A DNA stretch of 18,178 nucleotides from Acidobacteriaceae bacterium (GCA_003135495.1 PLBX01000502.1:1022-19199); one strand, 5' to 3'; positions 8,167 through 15,829 are shown, counted from the stretch's first letter. A program made the numbers and translations. Notes: generated from the letters alone by a model not told the origin.

Positions 8167-9409
8167 CCGGCCGCACACCTTTCAGGTCGGAGGAGGAACC
8201 CGGCGCCTGCGGGGTTACATAAACACCGTTTTCTATGCGAGCGGGATTCACGAAATGCGGCTGCAGATGCGGGATGCACTCGAGGAATACCGCTTCGTGT
8301 CCCATGGCAATGTGATTGAACAGAACCAGATGCTGGTGAATCTGTCCCATGTCACCCACGTGAGGAACGACCCGCAGGCCGAACTTTCGCGCCAGCAGGC
8401 TTACCGTGAGAAACTCGGAAATTCCCGCAACCCGCGTGCAGTCCACCTGCACAATCTGCACTGCCTCCGCCTGCATAAAGTTCTTAAACATGATTCGGTT
8501 CGGAACGTGCTCGCCCAGCGCAATAGGGATGGGCTTGATCGCTTCGGCGAGCCTGCGGTGCGCTCGAATATCGTCTGGATGCGTAGGTTCTTCTACGAAG
8601 TAAGGGGACATGTCCCGAAGCTTCTGGCACATCGCCAGTGCACTTGGAAGTGACCACTGCTGGTTAGCGTCTAGCATGATCAGCGCATTTGCGCCGGCGA
8701 GTTCGCGCAGCATGAAGGCGCGCCGCACGTCGCGCTGGCCATCACGGGATCCGACCTTTAGCTTGAAAGCGTGAAATCCTTTTTCCATGGCCTGTCGCGC
8801 CAGATCCTTCACCTGATTGTCTTCGTATTGGAACCAGCCGACAGAAGTATCGTATCCGGGATACCCGCTCGGTAAGATGCCTTCCCGCTGTTGCCGAGAA
8901 CTCACGTGGTTACGGAGGGTCATTTCGGCCTCATCCCGGGTGAGCACGTCTTCGAGATAGCTCAAGTCGAGCAGGTCAACGACCTTACTTGCATCAAGAT
9001 CCAGAAGCAGTCGCCACAGGGGTACGTTGCGGCTCTTGGCCCACAAATCGAAACAGGCGTTGGTGAGCGAGGCGAGCGCCAGGTGAACCACACCTTTGTG
9101 AGGACCCAGCCAGCGAAGCTGAGGATGTTGCGCAAGTTTCTGTGCGACCGCGCCGAAATTGGCCATCAGCTCTTCAATTTCCCGGCCAATCAGTTCCTTA
9201 CCGAGCCATTCAATCGCTTCACACACCAGCTGGTTGCCCAGGCCAAGCGTAAGCACGATACCGGTGCCGAAGACCTTTTCGTCGCAGCCGAACAGGGCAG
9301 TGGCAAATGCGTACTCGGCTCCCGAGTGTACTGCGTCGCTGCCCGCGCCTTGCTCCAGAGGGAAGCGCACGTCGCGTGTTTCCAGTGAGGTAATCCGATG
9401 TTCTGTCAT
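8156..9409 (-). CDS. fucD: L-fuconate dehydratase
   Basis: This 417-residue protein resembles the enolase-superfamily L-fuconate dehydratase of Xanthomonas campestris (about 440 residues) along its length. Shared signatures are LETRDVRFP at the start, LRWLGPxKGVxHxA near residue 100, YLxDxLTRDEA near 151-161, GYPxYxTSxGW near 182-192, and GEHxxNRxxFKxxxQ at 299-313. Catalytic parts are all present: K216-L-K218, metal ligands D247 (DAN), E273 (EEP) and E300 (GEH), D323 (VDCTRVAG) and H350 (PHVG). It dehydrates L-fuconate to 2-keto-3-deoxy-L-fuconate in the cytoplasm. Its start faces the mutarotase gene across a 163-base divergent promoter, and its end overlaps the oxidoreductase end. This is the strongest anchor for reading the region as L-fucose catabolism. 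Confidence 0.93.
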   Translation of the reverse strand: MTEHRITSLETRDVRFPLEQGAGSDAVHSGAEYAFATALFGCDEKVFGTGIVLTLGLGNQLVCEAIEWLGKELIGREIEELMANFGAVAQKLAQHPQLRWLGPHKGVVHLALASLTNACFDLWAKSRNVPLWRLLLDLDASKVVDLLDLSYLEDVLTRDEAEMTLRNHVSSRQQREGILPSGYPGYDTSVGWFQYEDNQVKDLARQAMEKGFHAFKLKVGSRDGQRDVRRAFMLRELAGANALIMLDANQQWSLPSALAMCQKLRDMSPYFVEEPTHPDDIRAHRRLAEAIKPIPIALGEHVPNRIMFKNFMQAEAVQIVQVDCTRVAGISEFLTVSLLARKFGLRVVPHVGDMGQIHQHLVLFNHIAMGHEAVFLECIPHLQPHFVNPARIENGVYVTPQAPGSSSDLKGVRPVTR

Positions 9410-9448
9410 GTCAATTACTGCGAGGGTGAATCGCCTCGGTTCTCACAA

Positions 9449-9482
9449 ACTATAGCCACCTTTCAAAGGCATCGAATATAGT
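9449..9482. promoter_or_regulatory. Nested palindromes with two divergent -10-like hexamers
   Basis: ACTATA (9449-9454) and TATAGT (9477-9482) are an inverted pair that encloses the small palindrome CCTTTCAAAGG (9459-9469). Read outward on each strand, each outer hexamer is TATAGT, close to a sigma-70 -10 box. The minus one lies about 40 bases before the fucD start and the plus one about 90 before the mutarotase start. The -35 matches are poor. A divergent promoter with an operator in the middle is the simplest reading. Confidence 0.4.
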
Positions 9483-9494
9483 AGAGGAGCTTTG

Positions 9495-9515
9495 GAGAGT
9501 GCAACTGCCACTCTC
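9495..9515 (+). promoter_or_regulatory. Perfect 7-bp stem-loop in the probable mutarotase leader
   Basis: GAGAGTG (9495-9501) and CACTCTC (9509-9515) pair perfectly around a 7-base loop. If transcription begins near 9488, this hairpin falls in the 5' leader of the mutarotase mRNA. It could equally be a protein-binding site. No T-run follows, so it is not a standard terminator. Confidence 0.35.
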
Positions 9516-9572
9516 GTTATCAGTGCGGGGTGAACACTCGAACCCGCAAACTGATCGTGAAAGGATGATGAC

Positions 9573-9896
9573 ATGAAGCGCTACGGTTCTGTGATCAGAG
9601 TAAGGCCGGAGTCTCTTGAAGCTTACAAGAAATACCACGCGGCAGTGTGGCCGGAAGTGCTCGCCATGATCCGGCGTTGCAACATTCGGAACTATTCCAT
9701 CTATCTAAAAGACGACCTCCTCTTCGGATACTTCGAATATCACGGTACGGACTACGCGGGGGACATGGCGAAAATGGCGGCGGATCCCAAAACCCAGCAA
9801 TGGTGGGCCATTATGATGCCGATGCAGAAGCCCCTGGAAACACGTGCCCCAGGCGAGTGGTGGGCCGATATGGAAGAGGTTTTTCATTGCGACTGA
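9573..9896 (+). CDS. L-rhamnose/L-fucose mutarotase (RhaM family)
   Basis: The 107-residue protein matches the small ferredoxin-like RhaM family (E. coli RhaM is 104 residues). It keeps YxxxHxxVWPE (catalytic-type H22), the NYSIYL strand, LLFGYFEY, and the WW pair in QQWWAIMMPM, with EVFH at the end. RhaM interconverts the alpha and beta anomers of L-rhamnose; close homologues sit in L-fucose clusters, which is the likely substrate here. The start is sound: AAGGA (9561-9565) lies seven bases before the ATG. It is followed after 66 bases by the lactonase on the same strand, so the two are probably co-transcribed as the first catabolic steps. Confidence 0.92.
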   Translation: MKRYGSVIRVRPESLEAYKKYHAAVWPEVLAMIRRCNIRNYSIYLKDDLLFGYFEYHGTDYAGDMAKMAADPKTQQWWAIMMPMQKPLETRAPGEWWADMEEVFHCD

Positions 9897-9962
9897 TTTC
9901 ACCGCGACGGATTTGACACCTTCCTGACGTTGCGGTTACAGTTTTCGCCCGGTCAACTGACT

Positions 9963-10805
9963 ATGCAGATTGTGGACACACACCAGCACCTCTGGGATTC
10001 GGACCTCTTCCGCTATAGCTGGCTCGCATCCGTGCCGTCGTTGAACCACTCCTTCCGGATGCCCGACTATCTCGCGGCTGCCAAAGGGCTGAACGTGGTG
10101 AAGTCGGTGCACCTGGAGGCCGACGTCGACGAACGCTACATGCTCGACGAAACCCGGCATCTACTCGCGCTTGCCGATCAGCCCGACAATCCCCTCGAAG
10201 GCATCGTGGCCTGCGGTCGACCCGAGAGCGAGGATTTCAAATCCTATCTGAACAAGATCGTAAGTCATCCCAGGGTAAAGGGAATTCGTCGTGTACTACA
10301 CACTCAACCGGACGAAGTTGGCCAGGGAGTGACCTTCATCAAGAACGTGGCTGCACTCTCGGGCTACGGCCTTTCGTTCGACATCTGTGTTCTGGCTCGG
10401 CAACTTCCCATCGCGATCAAATTAGTCTCCAAATGCCCGGATGTAGGTTTCATTCTTGACCACTGTGGGGTACCGCAAGTTAAGGAAAAAAATCTCGATC
10501 CATGGCGCTCTCACATCACGGAGATTGCCAAGTTTCCGAATGTCTCTTGCAAGATCTCTGGTCTCGTGGCTTACGCGGATCCCAAGAGATGGACTACGGA
10601 AGACCTGCGGCCTTTCGTCGAACACGCGATCGCCAGCTTCGGCTGGGACCGCGTGCTCTTCGGGAGTGACTGGCCGGTCTGTACGCTCTCGGCCAGCTAT
10701 CAACAGTGGGTCGAGACGTTACAGGCAATCACGCAAGGAGCAGGCGAGGTCAATCAGAGAAAGCTGTTCTACGACAACGCCGTCCGCGTATACCGGTTGA
10801 CCTAG
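9963..10805 (+). CDS. Amidohydrolase-2 family sugar lactonase, likely L-fuconolactonase
   Basis: The chosen ATG gives a 280-residue TIM-barrel protein that starts, as family members do, with the metal-binding strand (IVDTHQHLWD, H7 and H9). An in-frame TTG at 9930 would add 11 unsupported residues. Later metal/active-site marks are H167 in LDHCG and D236 in FGSDWPV, which are standard for the COG3618 group (L-fuconolactonase, L-rhamnonolactonase, 4-sulfomuconolactonase and 2-pyrone-4,6-dicarboxylate lactonase). Opening of L-fucono-1,4-lactone to L-fuconate fits, since fucD is adjacent. No strong Shine-Dalgarno precedes the ATG, so translation may be coupled to the upstream mutarotase. The stop overlaps the end of the convergent CoA-transferase gene by four bases. 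Confidence 0.88.
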   Translation: MQIVDTHQHLWDSDLFRYSWLASVPSLNHSFRMPDYLAAAKGLNVVKSVHLEADVDERYMLDETRHLLALADQPDNPLEGIVACGRPESEDFKSYLNKIVSHPRVKGIRRVLHTQPDEVGQGVTFIKNVAALSGYGLSFDICVLARQLPIAIKLVSKCPDVGFILDHCGVPQVKEKNLDPWRSHITEIAKFPNVSCKISGLVAYADPKRWTTEDLRPFVEHAIASFGWDRVLFGSDWPVCTLSASYQQWVETLQAITQGAGEVNQRKLFYDNAVRVYRLT

Positions 10806-11980
10806 AGCCCAAACTCCCTCTGAATAGTCTCGGTGTGTTGTCCCACCCTGGGAGCGAGTCGCTCGCTCGTCAGCAGACCTCCATCCAGGCGAATCGGAAG
10901 GCGAGTGGTGAGAACCTCTATCCCTCGGCCATCCCGGAGGGTTTGCACCATGGCGAGTTGCTCGAACGCCTCACTTGCGCAGAGCTTAGGCCAATCCAGA
11001 ACTTCTGCGCACCATATGTCGGCAGCATTCAGAATCTCGAGCCAATGTTCGGTCGTGTGCTCTTTGAGACGCTTGGCGATGATCTGCTTGATCTCATCGC
11101 GACGGCGAAAGCCGTCGGCCGGGTTCGAAATTTCCTGGAGTGCAGGCAAATCGAGCAACTTGCCCAGTGTTGGAAGATGCGTCATGGCCAGCGCCAAGTA
11201 ACCGTTTGCCGTGTCGTAAACTCCATAAGGAGCCGCCAGGTAGGCGTGCGCATTGCGGAATGCACTCCTCCGCGGCGGCCGTTGCCCGTCATTCAAGTGC
11301 GTGGTGAGCACTTCAAATTGGAAATCCAGTAAGGCCTCAATCAGGCTGGTTTCCACCAATCCACCTCGGTTGGTCACGCCGCGTCGCACGAGACAGGCCA
11401 GAATTCCCTCGCAGAGGTTGTGTCCCGCCAGCATGTCGGCGATGGCCAGAGCCATCGGCGTAGGAGGATCTCCTTCGTTGCCGCTCAGCCACATGATCCC
11501 GGAGCGCGCCTGCGCCAGCAGGTCCTGCCCAGGTCGATCGCGCCACGCTTCAGCATTTCCATATCCCGACACGATTCCGTACACCAAACGGCTGTTGATC
11601 TGCGACACCTTGTGGTAGCCGAATCCCAGCCGTTCCATCACTCCCGGGCGGAAGTTCTGCACCATCACATCGGCCCGCGCAATTAACTGACGCAGTTTAT
11701 CCAGGTCAGAGGGATTCTTCAGATCTGCCGCGTAGCTCTCTTTGTTGCGATTGATGGCGTGGAACAGCGTGTTCTCGCCATGCACATCGGTGTCACTCAA
11801 GTAAATCGTGCGGCCCAGGTCTCCGGCCCCGGGTCGCTCGATCTTGATCACGCGGGCGCCCATGTCCGCCAGCCGAAGTGTGGCCAGCGAACCGGAAAGG
11901 AACTGGCTGAAGTCGAGTACCAGAATGCCGTGGAGAGGTCTCTCTGACCTCTCATCGTTACGAGCTGTGGAAGTAGTCAC
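10802..11980 (-). CDS. CaiB/BaiF (class III) CoA-transferase
   Basis: The protein is 392 residues from GTG 11980, which has AGGAG six bases upstream (complement of 11987-11991). A TTG at 12004 would add eight residues without such support. Family features are clear: GILVLDFSQFLSGSLATLRLADMGARVIKIE at the start (a Rossmann-like half), NRNKES, DLKNP, VQNFRPGVMERLG and YGIVSGYG. The Asp of ALAIADMLAG (D182 from this start) matches the catalytic Asp that forms the acyl anhydride in formyl-CoA transferase. Such enzymes move CoA from one acid to another. The acid cannot be told from sequence. It is divergent to the IclR-type regulator, so it is probably part of the same regulon as the MaoC genes, which could use its CoA ester. 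Confidence 0.93.
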   Translation of the reverse strand: MTTSTARNDERSERPLHGILVLDFSQFLSGSLATLRLADMGARVIKIERPGAGDLGRTIYLSDTDVHGENTLFHAINRNKESYAADLKNPSDLDKLRQLIARADVMVQNFRPGVMERLGFGYHKVSQINSRLVYGIVSGYGNAEAWRDRPGQDLLAQARSGIMWLSGNEGDPPTPMALAIADMLAGHNLCEGILACLVRRGVTNRGGLVETSLIEALLDFQFEVLTTHLNDGQRPPRRSAFRNAHAYLAAPYGVYDTANGYLALAMTHLPTLGKLLDLPALQEISNPADGFRRRDEIKQIIAKRLKEHTTEHWLEILNAADIWCAEVLDWPKLCASEAFEQLAMVQTLRDGRGIEVLTTRLPIRLDGGLLTSERLAPRVGQHTETIQREFGL

Positions 11981-12080
11981 GGAAAGCTCCTGACTTGCGG
12001 CCAACGCCGGTCATCCCGAACTCCCGGAAGTGGGATGCTTTTGACTCAGCCACAGTGAGATCACTAATTCTACCCATAAA

Positions 12081-12105
12081 ATAATGTTTTCATTAGAAAA
12101 ATTAT
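12081..12105. promoter_or_regulatory. Candidate IclR-type operator (imperfect palindrome)
   Basis: ATAAT-G-TTTTC-ATTA-GAAAA-ATTAT lies between the divergent CoA-transferase and regulator genes. TTTTC (12087-12091) and GAAAA (12096-12100) are inverted around four bases, and ATAAT (12081-12085) and ATTAT (12101-12105) extend the symmetry with one extra G. IclR-type proteins often bind short AT-rich palindromes in their own divergent promoter. The region also contains possible -10 elements, so binding would plausibly block or organise both promoters. Confidence 0.5.
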
Positions 12106-12132
12106 CTAGTAGGCTAAGGGACGTTTCGCATT

Positions 12133-12963
12133 ATGACCACCCGACGCGTGCTCCCAATTCGGCGGCAGGTGACTTCGCGGAGAATCCGCTACGCAGCTCC
12201 AGCCCTTGACAAAGGCCTGGACATCCTGGAACTCCTTGCTTCGGTCTCAGAGGCCCTGACCCATAGTGAAATCGCCAGCCGTCTCGGCCGCACGATCAAC
12301 GAGGTGTTCCGCATGTTGGTGTGTCTTGACGAACGGGGCTACATCTCCCGGACAGGCCCGGATGAGCGATACCAACTCACGCTGAAGCTGTTTGAAATTA
12401 TCCACCACCATCATCCGCTGCAACGGTTAGTCACTCAGGCGCGCCCGCTGGTGCAGCGGGTCGCAAGCGACACCGGCCAATCCTGCCATCTGGCAATGCT
12501 CAACAATGCTGAGGTGGTCGTTGTAGCGCAGTTCGACGCGCCGGGGAACATGGGTTTCTCGGTCCGACTAGGAGCAAATGTTGACCTCTTGAACACAGCT
12601 TCCGGGCACGTGATTCTGGCTTTTCAAAGCGATGAAGTTCGTGCCCGTGCGCTGGGAGCGTGGCGTCTCCGCTCCAGAAAACCAATCCCGGCTGGTCTCT
12701 ACCGCCACCTGGACCAGATTCGCCGGCGCGGCTACGAGGAACTGGCTAGCTATCAGGTTCACGGAGTGGTGAACATAAGTTACCCAGTATTGAATCAGCA
12801 CGGAGAAGCAATCGCGGCAATGACAGTTCCTTTTCTTGCGCGCATCGGAGACAGCGTGGGTCCACCGCAGGTCAAGGAGGCGTTGAATCGGGCGTCCCGC
12901 GCAGTTTCCTTGGCCATAGGTAGTAAGAGGCCGGAACTCTCTTCCGGTGCGGTGCAGACATGA
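12133..12963 (+). CDS. IclR family transcriptional regulator
   Basis: The 276-residue protein has a basic N-terminal tail and then the IclR winged helix-turn-helix (ALDKGLDILELLA at 24-36, HSEIASRLGRTINEVFRML at 44-62, ERGYISR at 67-73). A ligand-binding domain follows (SCHLAMLNN, GFSVRLGANVDLLNTASGHVILAF near 141-164, RRRGYEEL, SYPVLNQHGEAIAAMTVP). IclR proteins act as repressors or activators that respond to aromatic or aliphatic acids. The gene is first in a plus-strand operon and overlaps the next gene by ATGA, with a candidate operator just upstream. It therefore probably controls this operon and the divergent CoA-transferase. The inducer is unknown. The Shine-Dalgarno (TAAGGGA) is rather far, 11 bases, from the ATG. 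Confidence 0.93.
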   Translation: MTTRRVLPIRRQVTSRRIRYAAPALDKGLDILELLASVSEALTHSEIASRLGRTINEVFRMLVCLDERGYISRTGPDERYQLTLKLFEIIHHHHPLQRLVTQARPLVQRVASDTGQSCHLAMLNNAEVVVVAQFDAPGNMGFSVRLGANVDLLNTASGHVILAFQSDEVRARALGAWRLRSRKPIPAGLYRHLDQIRRRGYEELASYQVHGVVNISYPVLNQHGEAIAAMTVPFLARIGDSVGPPQVKEALNRASRAVSLAIGSKRPELSSGAVQT

Positions 12964-13409
12964 CGCGAACTGAGTATTTCGAAGATTATGTTGTCGGCGC
13001 GCAGCGAGTTACTCCTGGACGCACGATTACGGAGACCGATGTTGTCATTCATGCGGGGCACACAGGAGACTACTTCCCGCATCACGTAGACGCGGAGTTT
13101 GCCCGTCAGACTTCCTTCGGTCAGCGTATTGCCCACGGCACCATGACCTTTGCCATTGGCATCGGCCTCACGGCGAGTCAAATCAATCCCGTCGCCTTCA
13201 CCTACGGGTATGACAAATTGCGCTTTCCCAAGCCCGTTTTCATCGGAGACACGCTGCGGACTCGCGTCACCGTCAAGGAAAAGCAGGAAGACCCGAAGCG
13301 GAAAGGGATGGGTCGCATCGTGGAAGCTTGTGAAGTGCTGAACCAGCGCGATGAAGTGGTCTTGTATTGCGAGCACATCTTGCTGGCCGAGAAGCGGCCG
13401 GCCGCTTGA
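12960..13409 (+). CDS. MaoC-like hot-dog hydratase, catalytic dyad present
   Basis: The 149-residue protein has the hot-dog fold of (R)-specific enoyl-CoA hydratases. The hydratase motif is visible: GHTGDYFPHHVDAEFA, with D37 and H42 (or H41) as the catalytic pair, followed by RIAHGTMTFAIGIGL (a typical second half of the motif region). [20 protein letters not shown] fills the next strand. Such enzymes add or remove water on CoA-bound acids. The ATG overlaps the stop of the IclR gene (ATGA), which implies translational coupling. The nearby CoA-transferase could supply the CoA ester. Branched substrates, as for mesaconyl- or itaconyl-CoA hydratases of this superfamily, are possible but unproven. 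Confidence 0.9.
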   Translation: MTRTEYFEDYVVGAQRVTPGRTITETDVVIHAGHTGDYFPHHVDAEFARQTSFGQRIAHGTMTFAIGIGLTASQINPVAFTYGYDKLRFPKPVFIGDTLRTRVTVKEKQEDPKRKGMGRIVEACEVLNQRDEVVLYCEHILLAEKRPAA

Positions 13410-13435
13410 CAGGCCTGAAAAGACTCTTCTCAAGT

Positions 13436-13442
13436 AGGGAGG
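13436..13442 (+). promoter_or_regulatory. Ribosome binding site that sets a GTG start
   Basis: AGGGAGG ends five bases before GTG 13448, which is in frame with the solute-binding-like gene. An ATG two bases earlier (13446) is in a different frame that is only a short overlapping reading. An upstream in-frame start at 13367 would overlap the previous gene by 43 bases and has less support. Confidence 0.7.
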
Positions 13443-13447
13443 TTAAT

Positions 13448-14620
13448 GTGGGGATTATTCTCAAAGGGCTCACCTGGGATCATCCCCGTGGCTATGCCCC
13501 CTTGCTCGGAGGAGTTTCCGAATACGAAAAGCAGCATCCTGGAATCAGTGTCCATTGGGATCGCCGAACTTTGCGGGAGTTTGGCGAAGCCCCCGTCGAA
13601 CGATATCTGGATCGTTACGATCTCCTCATCGTGGATCACCCGTTCGTCGGCTTCGCGGCTGCGCACGGAGCATTGGTTGACCTCGCTTCTTCCATAAGCG
13701 AAGCTGATAAACATCGTTTTGCGGCAGACTCTGTGGGTCCTTCCTGGGAATCCTACCGGTACGGCGGCGGCCTTTGGGCGCTCCCCATTGATGCCGCAAC
13801 GCAAGTCGCATCGTACCGCCCCGATCTGTTACTCGCGCTATCTCCCGCTGTTCCTGACACCCTCGACGGTGTTTTGGAATTAGGAAAGAAAGCGCGCAAA
13901 GCGGGGAAATGTATCGTGGTGCCTGCGTGTCCAACGGATGCGATTAGTCTCTTCTTCACGCTGAGCGCAAATCTCGGATACCCCATCCCTGAAGATCGTG
14001 AACTTTTCGTCGACGACTCCGTTGCCACGGAGGTGCTTGATCGACTTCACGCGCTTATCGCACTTGCCCATCCCAAGTCTCTGGAGTGGAATCCGATTCA
14101 AGTTTACGATTTCATGATTAGCAGTTCCGACGCGGTCTATTGTCCGTACGGTTTCGGGTACTCCAACTACTCGCGAGTTGGCAACTCGGTGCGATTGAAG
14201 TTTACGAATGCTCCGGCCGCCGGCCAGCGCGGATGTGCCGGGACGATGCTGGGGGGAACGGGAGTGGCAATCAGCAAGCAGAGTGCGCATCCATCGGAAG
14301 CCATCGCCTATGCCAAGTGGCTGGTCGGCCCTGAACACCAGCGCGGTACTTATTTCCGCGAAGGCGGGCAGCCTGCCAGCTTGGCCGCATGGACCGACTC
14401 GTCGGTCAACGCCACAGCCGACGGCTTCTTTTCCGGCACTCTGCAAACCTTGCAGACTGCCTACCTGCGGCCTCGCTTTGACGGATTTGTTCGTTTCTTT
14501 GAAGCCGCAGGAATCGAGATCAATCACTGCTTGCGCGGAGAAGTGAAGGATGCGGCCTTGATCCGATGGCTTAACGACCGCTACGCCACACAGCGAGTTG
14601 CCGCACGCCAAATCGCATGA
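13448..14620 (+). CDS. Solute-binding-protein-like protein lacking a signal peptide
   Basis: From the GTG chosen by its Shine-Dalgarno the protein is 390 residues. It resembles family 1 extracellular solute-binding proteins: GVSEYEKQHPGISVHW near 22-37, YDLLIVDHPF near 57-66, and GGGLWALPIDAATQVASYRPDLL near 107-128, the usual hinge/ligand strand. GGTGVAISKQS and SEAIAYAKWL follow later. It begins at once with a core strand (GIILKGLTWDHPRGY), so no signal peptide or lipobox exists with either possible start. No ABC permease or ATPase gene is in the window. It may therefore be a cytoplasmic ligand-binding or enzyme-accessory protein. Its place between two MaoC genes, with gaps of 38 and 18 bases, argues for a role in the same pathway. 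Confidence 0.8.
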   Translation: MGIILKGLTWDHPRGYAPLLGGVSEYEKQHPGISVHWDRRTLREFGEAPVERYLDRYDLLIVDHPFVGFAAAHGALVDLASSISEADKHRFAADSVGPSWESYRYGGGLWALPIDAATQVASYRPDLLLALSPAVPDTLDGVLELGKKARKAGKCIVVPACPTDAISLFFTLSANLGYPIPEDRELFVDDSVATEVLDRLHALIALAHPKSLEWNPIQVYDFMISSSDAVYCPYGFGYSNYSRVGNSVRLKFTNAPAAGQRGCAGTMLGGTGVAISKQSAHPSEAIAYAKWLVGPEHQRGTYFREGGQPASLAAWTDSSVNATADGFFSGTLQTLQTAYLRPRFDGFVRFFEAAGIEINHCLRGEVKDAALIRWLNDRYATQRVAARQIA

Positions 14621-14638
14621 CGACAAAAGAGGAACCCT

Positions 14639-15160
14639 GTGAAGAATCCAAATCCTGATCCCGTCCAGCACAAAGAAATTTCCATCTGGAATGCCGAAGA
14701 ATGGCTCTACGAGGATTTTGAGCTGGGCAAACGTGCACGTTCGATTCGCCGCACGATTTCCGAAGGCGAAAGCATGTTGTTCAATGCGATGGTTCTCGAC
14801 ATGCATCCCTACGTGGCCGATGATGTCTTTGCCAAAGAAGAAGGAATTTTCGGGAAGCGCCTGGTAGCGGGTGCTATGGTATTCAGCCTGGGCCTGGGGC
14901 TGATGGCGCATAACAACATTCACACCTTTAGCTACGGATATGACAAGTTGCGCTTCATTAAACCGGTTTTCGTGGGCGACACGATTTACACTATTCGCAC
15001 GCAGCTTGAAAAATGGCCCAGATACCCCGAAATGGGGATGGTGAAGGTCTCGTACGAAGTTTTCAAAATGCCGGGAGAACTGGTTCTCTATTGCGAACAC
15101 TTGCAGACTGTGAAGTATCGCGACCCGGCGAAGTTCAAGGACCAACTGCGGCAAAAGTAA
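14639..15160 (+). CDS. Second MaoC-like protein with altered active-site motif
   Basis: The 173-residue protein (GTG start, AGAGGA six bases upstream) is a paralogue of the MaoC protein at 12960-13409. The two share FGKRL/FGQRI, the long GxxxFxxGxGL segment, [19 protein letters not shown] and LVLYCEHL. Where the first has GDYFPHHVDAEFA, this one has [13 protein letters not shown]. The Asp is kept but the catalytic His position is Tyr or Val, and the nearest His is shifted two places. It has about 25 extra N-terminal residues. It may be a non-catalytic partner in a heteromer, or carry a different chemistry. It lies 18 bases after the solute-binding-like gene and 12 before the RraA-like gene. 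Confidence 0.86.
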   Translation: MKNPNPDPVQHKEISIWNAEEWLYEDFELGKRARSIRRTISEGESMLFNAMVLDMHPYVADDVFAKEEGIFGKRLVAGAMVFSLGLGLMAHNNIHTFSYGYDKLRFIKPVFVGDTIYTIRTQLEKWPRYPEMGMVKVSYEVFKMPGELVLYCEHLQTVKYRDPAKFKDQLRQK

Positions 15161-15172
15161 GCCGAAACGCCG

Positions 15173-15829
15173 ATGACGCCAACAATCTCACTCGCCGACA
15201 GGCTGGAAGGCTGCTACTCCGGAGCCGTTTATGACGTGCTGCGGGCGAAGGGCTATGTCCAGCAGACGCTCCCACAATACCTTCGACCACTGAATCTGCA
15301 ACACAAACTCGCTGGTCCTGTTTTCACCATCCAGGGCAAGCGTGACGATTCTTTGGATGCCCATCAGAGTCTGCTTAAGTGGTGTAAGCTCTTGTCGAAT
15401 GCGCCCGCGAACACTGTCCTCGTCTGCCAGCCAAACGACCATACCCTCGCTCACATGGGAGAGTTGTCGTCGGAAACGCTCGTGTACAAGAAGGTGCTAG
15501 GCTATATCGTCGATGGCGGCTGCCGGGACTCGGCATTCATCGAAAATCTGGGATTCCCGGTATTCTGCAAGTACTTCACTCCGGTGGACGTGGTTGCCAA
15601 GTGGGCAGCGACCGCTTTTGGGGAACCGGTCCAGATCGGTGAAGTGACGATTCATACGGGTGATTACGTACTTGGGGATCGCGACGGAATCGTAATCATA
15701 CCGGGCGCGATCACCGAGGAAGTTGTGCAGCAGACGGAAGAAGTCTTACGTACGGAGAACCTGGTGCGCAAAGCAATTCTGCAAGGGGTTGATCCCGTCG
15801 CGGCTTACTTGCAGTACGGAAAGTTCTGA
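15173..15829 (+). CDS. RraA-family protein (HMG/oxaloacetate aldolase-like)
   Basis: The 218-residue protein has the RraA / 4-hydroxy-4-methyl-2-oxoglutarate aldolase layout. It shows an early SGAVYDVL segment, GPVFTIQG, MGELSSETL (G96, E97), the signature GYIVDGGCRDS with D114, R118 and D119, the FPVFCKYFTP strand, and VLGDRDGIVIIP. The R-D pair binds the substrate and divalent metal in aldolase members, which release pyruvate from 4-hydroxy-2-oxo acids or decarboxylate oxaloacetate. RNase E inhibition by E. coli RraA is a separate role and unlikely here. In this operon it would suit cleavage of a 2-keto-3-deoxy acid made by the next two genes, but that is inference. It shares one base with the next gene (TGATG). 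Confidence 0.88.
   Translation: MTPTISLADRLEGCYSGAVYDVLRAKGYVQQTLPQYLRPLNLQHKLAGPVFTIQGKRDDSLDAHQSLLKWCKLLSNAPANTVLVCQPNDHTLAHMGELSSETLVYKKVLGYIVDGGCRDSAFIENLGFPVFCKYFTPVDVVAKWAATAFGEPVQIGEVTIHTGDYVLGDRDGIVIIPGAITEEVVQQTEEVLRTENLVRKAILQGVDPVAAYLQYGKF

Noticed and set aside
7057..8178. A 373-codon open frame on the minus strand, opposite the Gfo/Idh gene
   Set aside because: The plus strand encodes a full Gfo/Idh/MocA protein with all motifs and a good Shine-Dalgarno. The minus reading has no family signature and is a by-product of GC-rich codon use.
12002..12004. TTG start for the CoA-transferase
   Set aside because: It has no upstream Shine-Dalgarno, whereas GTG 11980 has AGGAG at good spacing.
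13880..15154. A 424-codon open frame on the minus strand across the solute-binding-like and second MaoC genes
   Set aside because: It spans two genes that are recognisable on the plus strand and shows no domain of its own.
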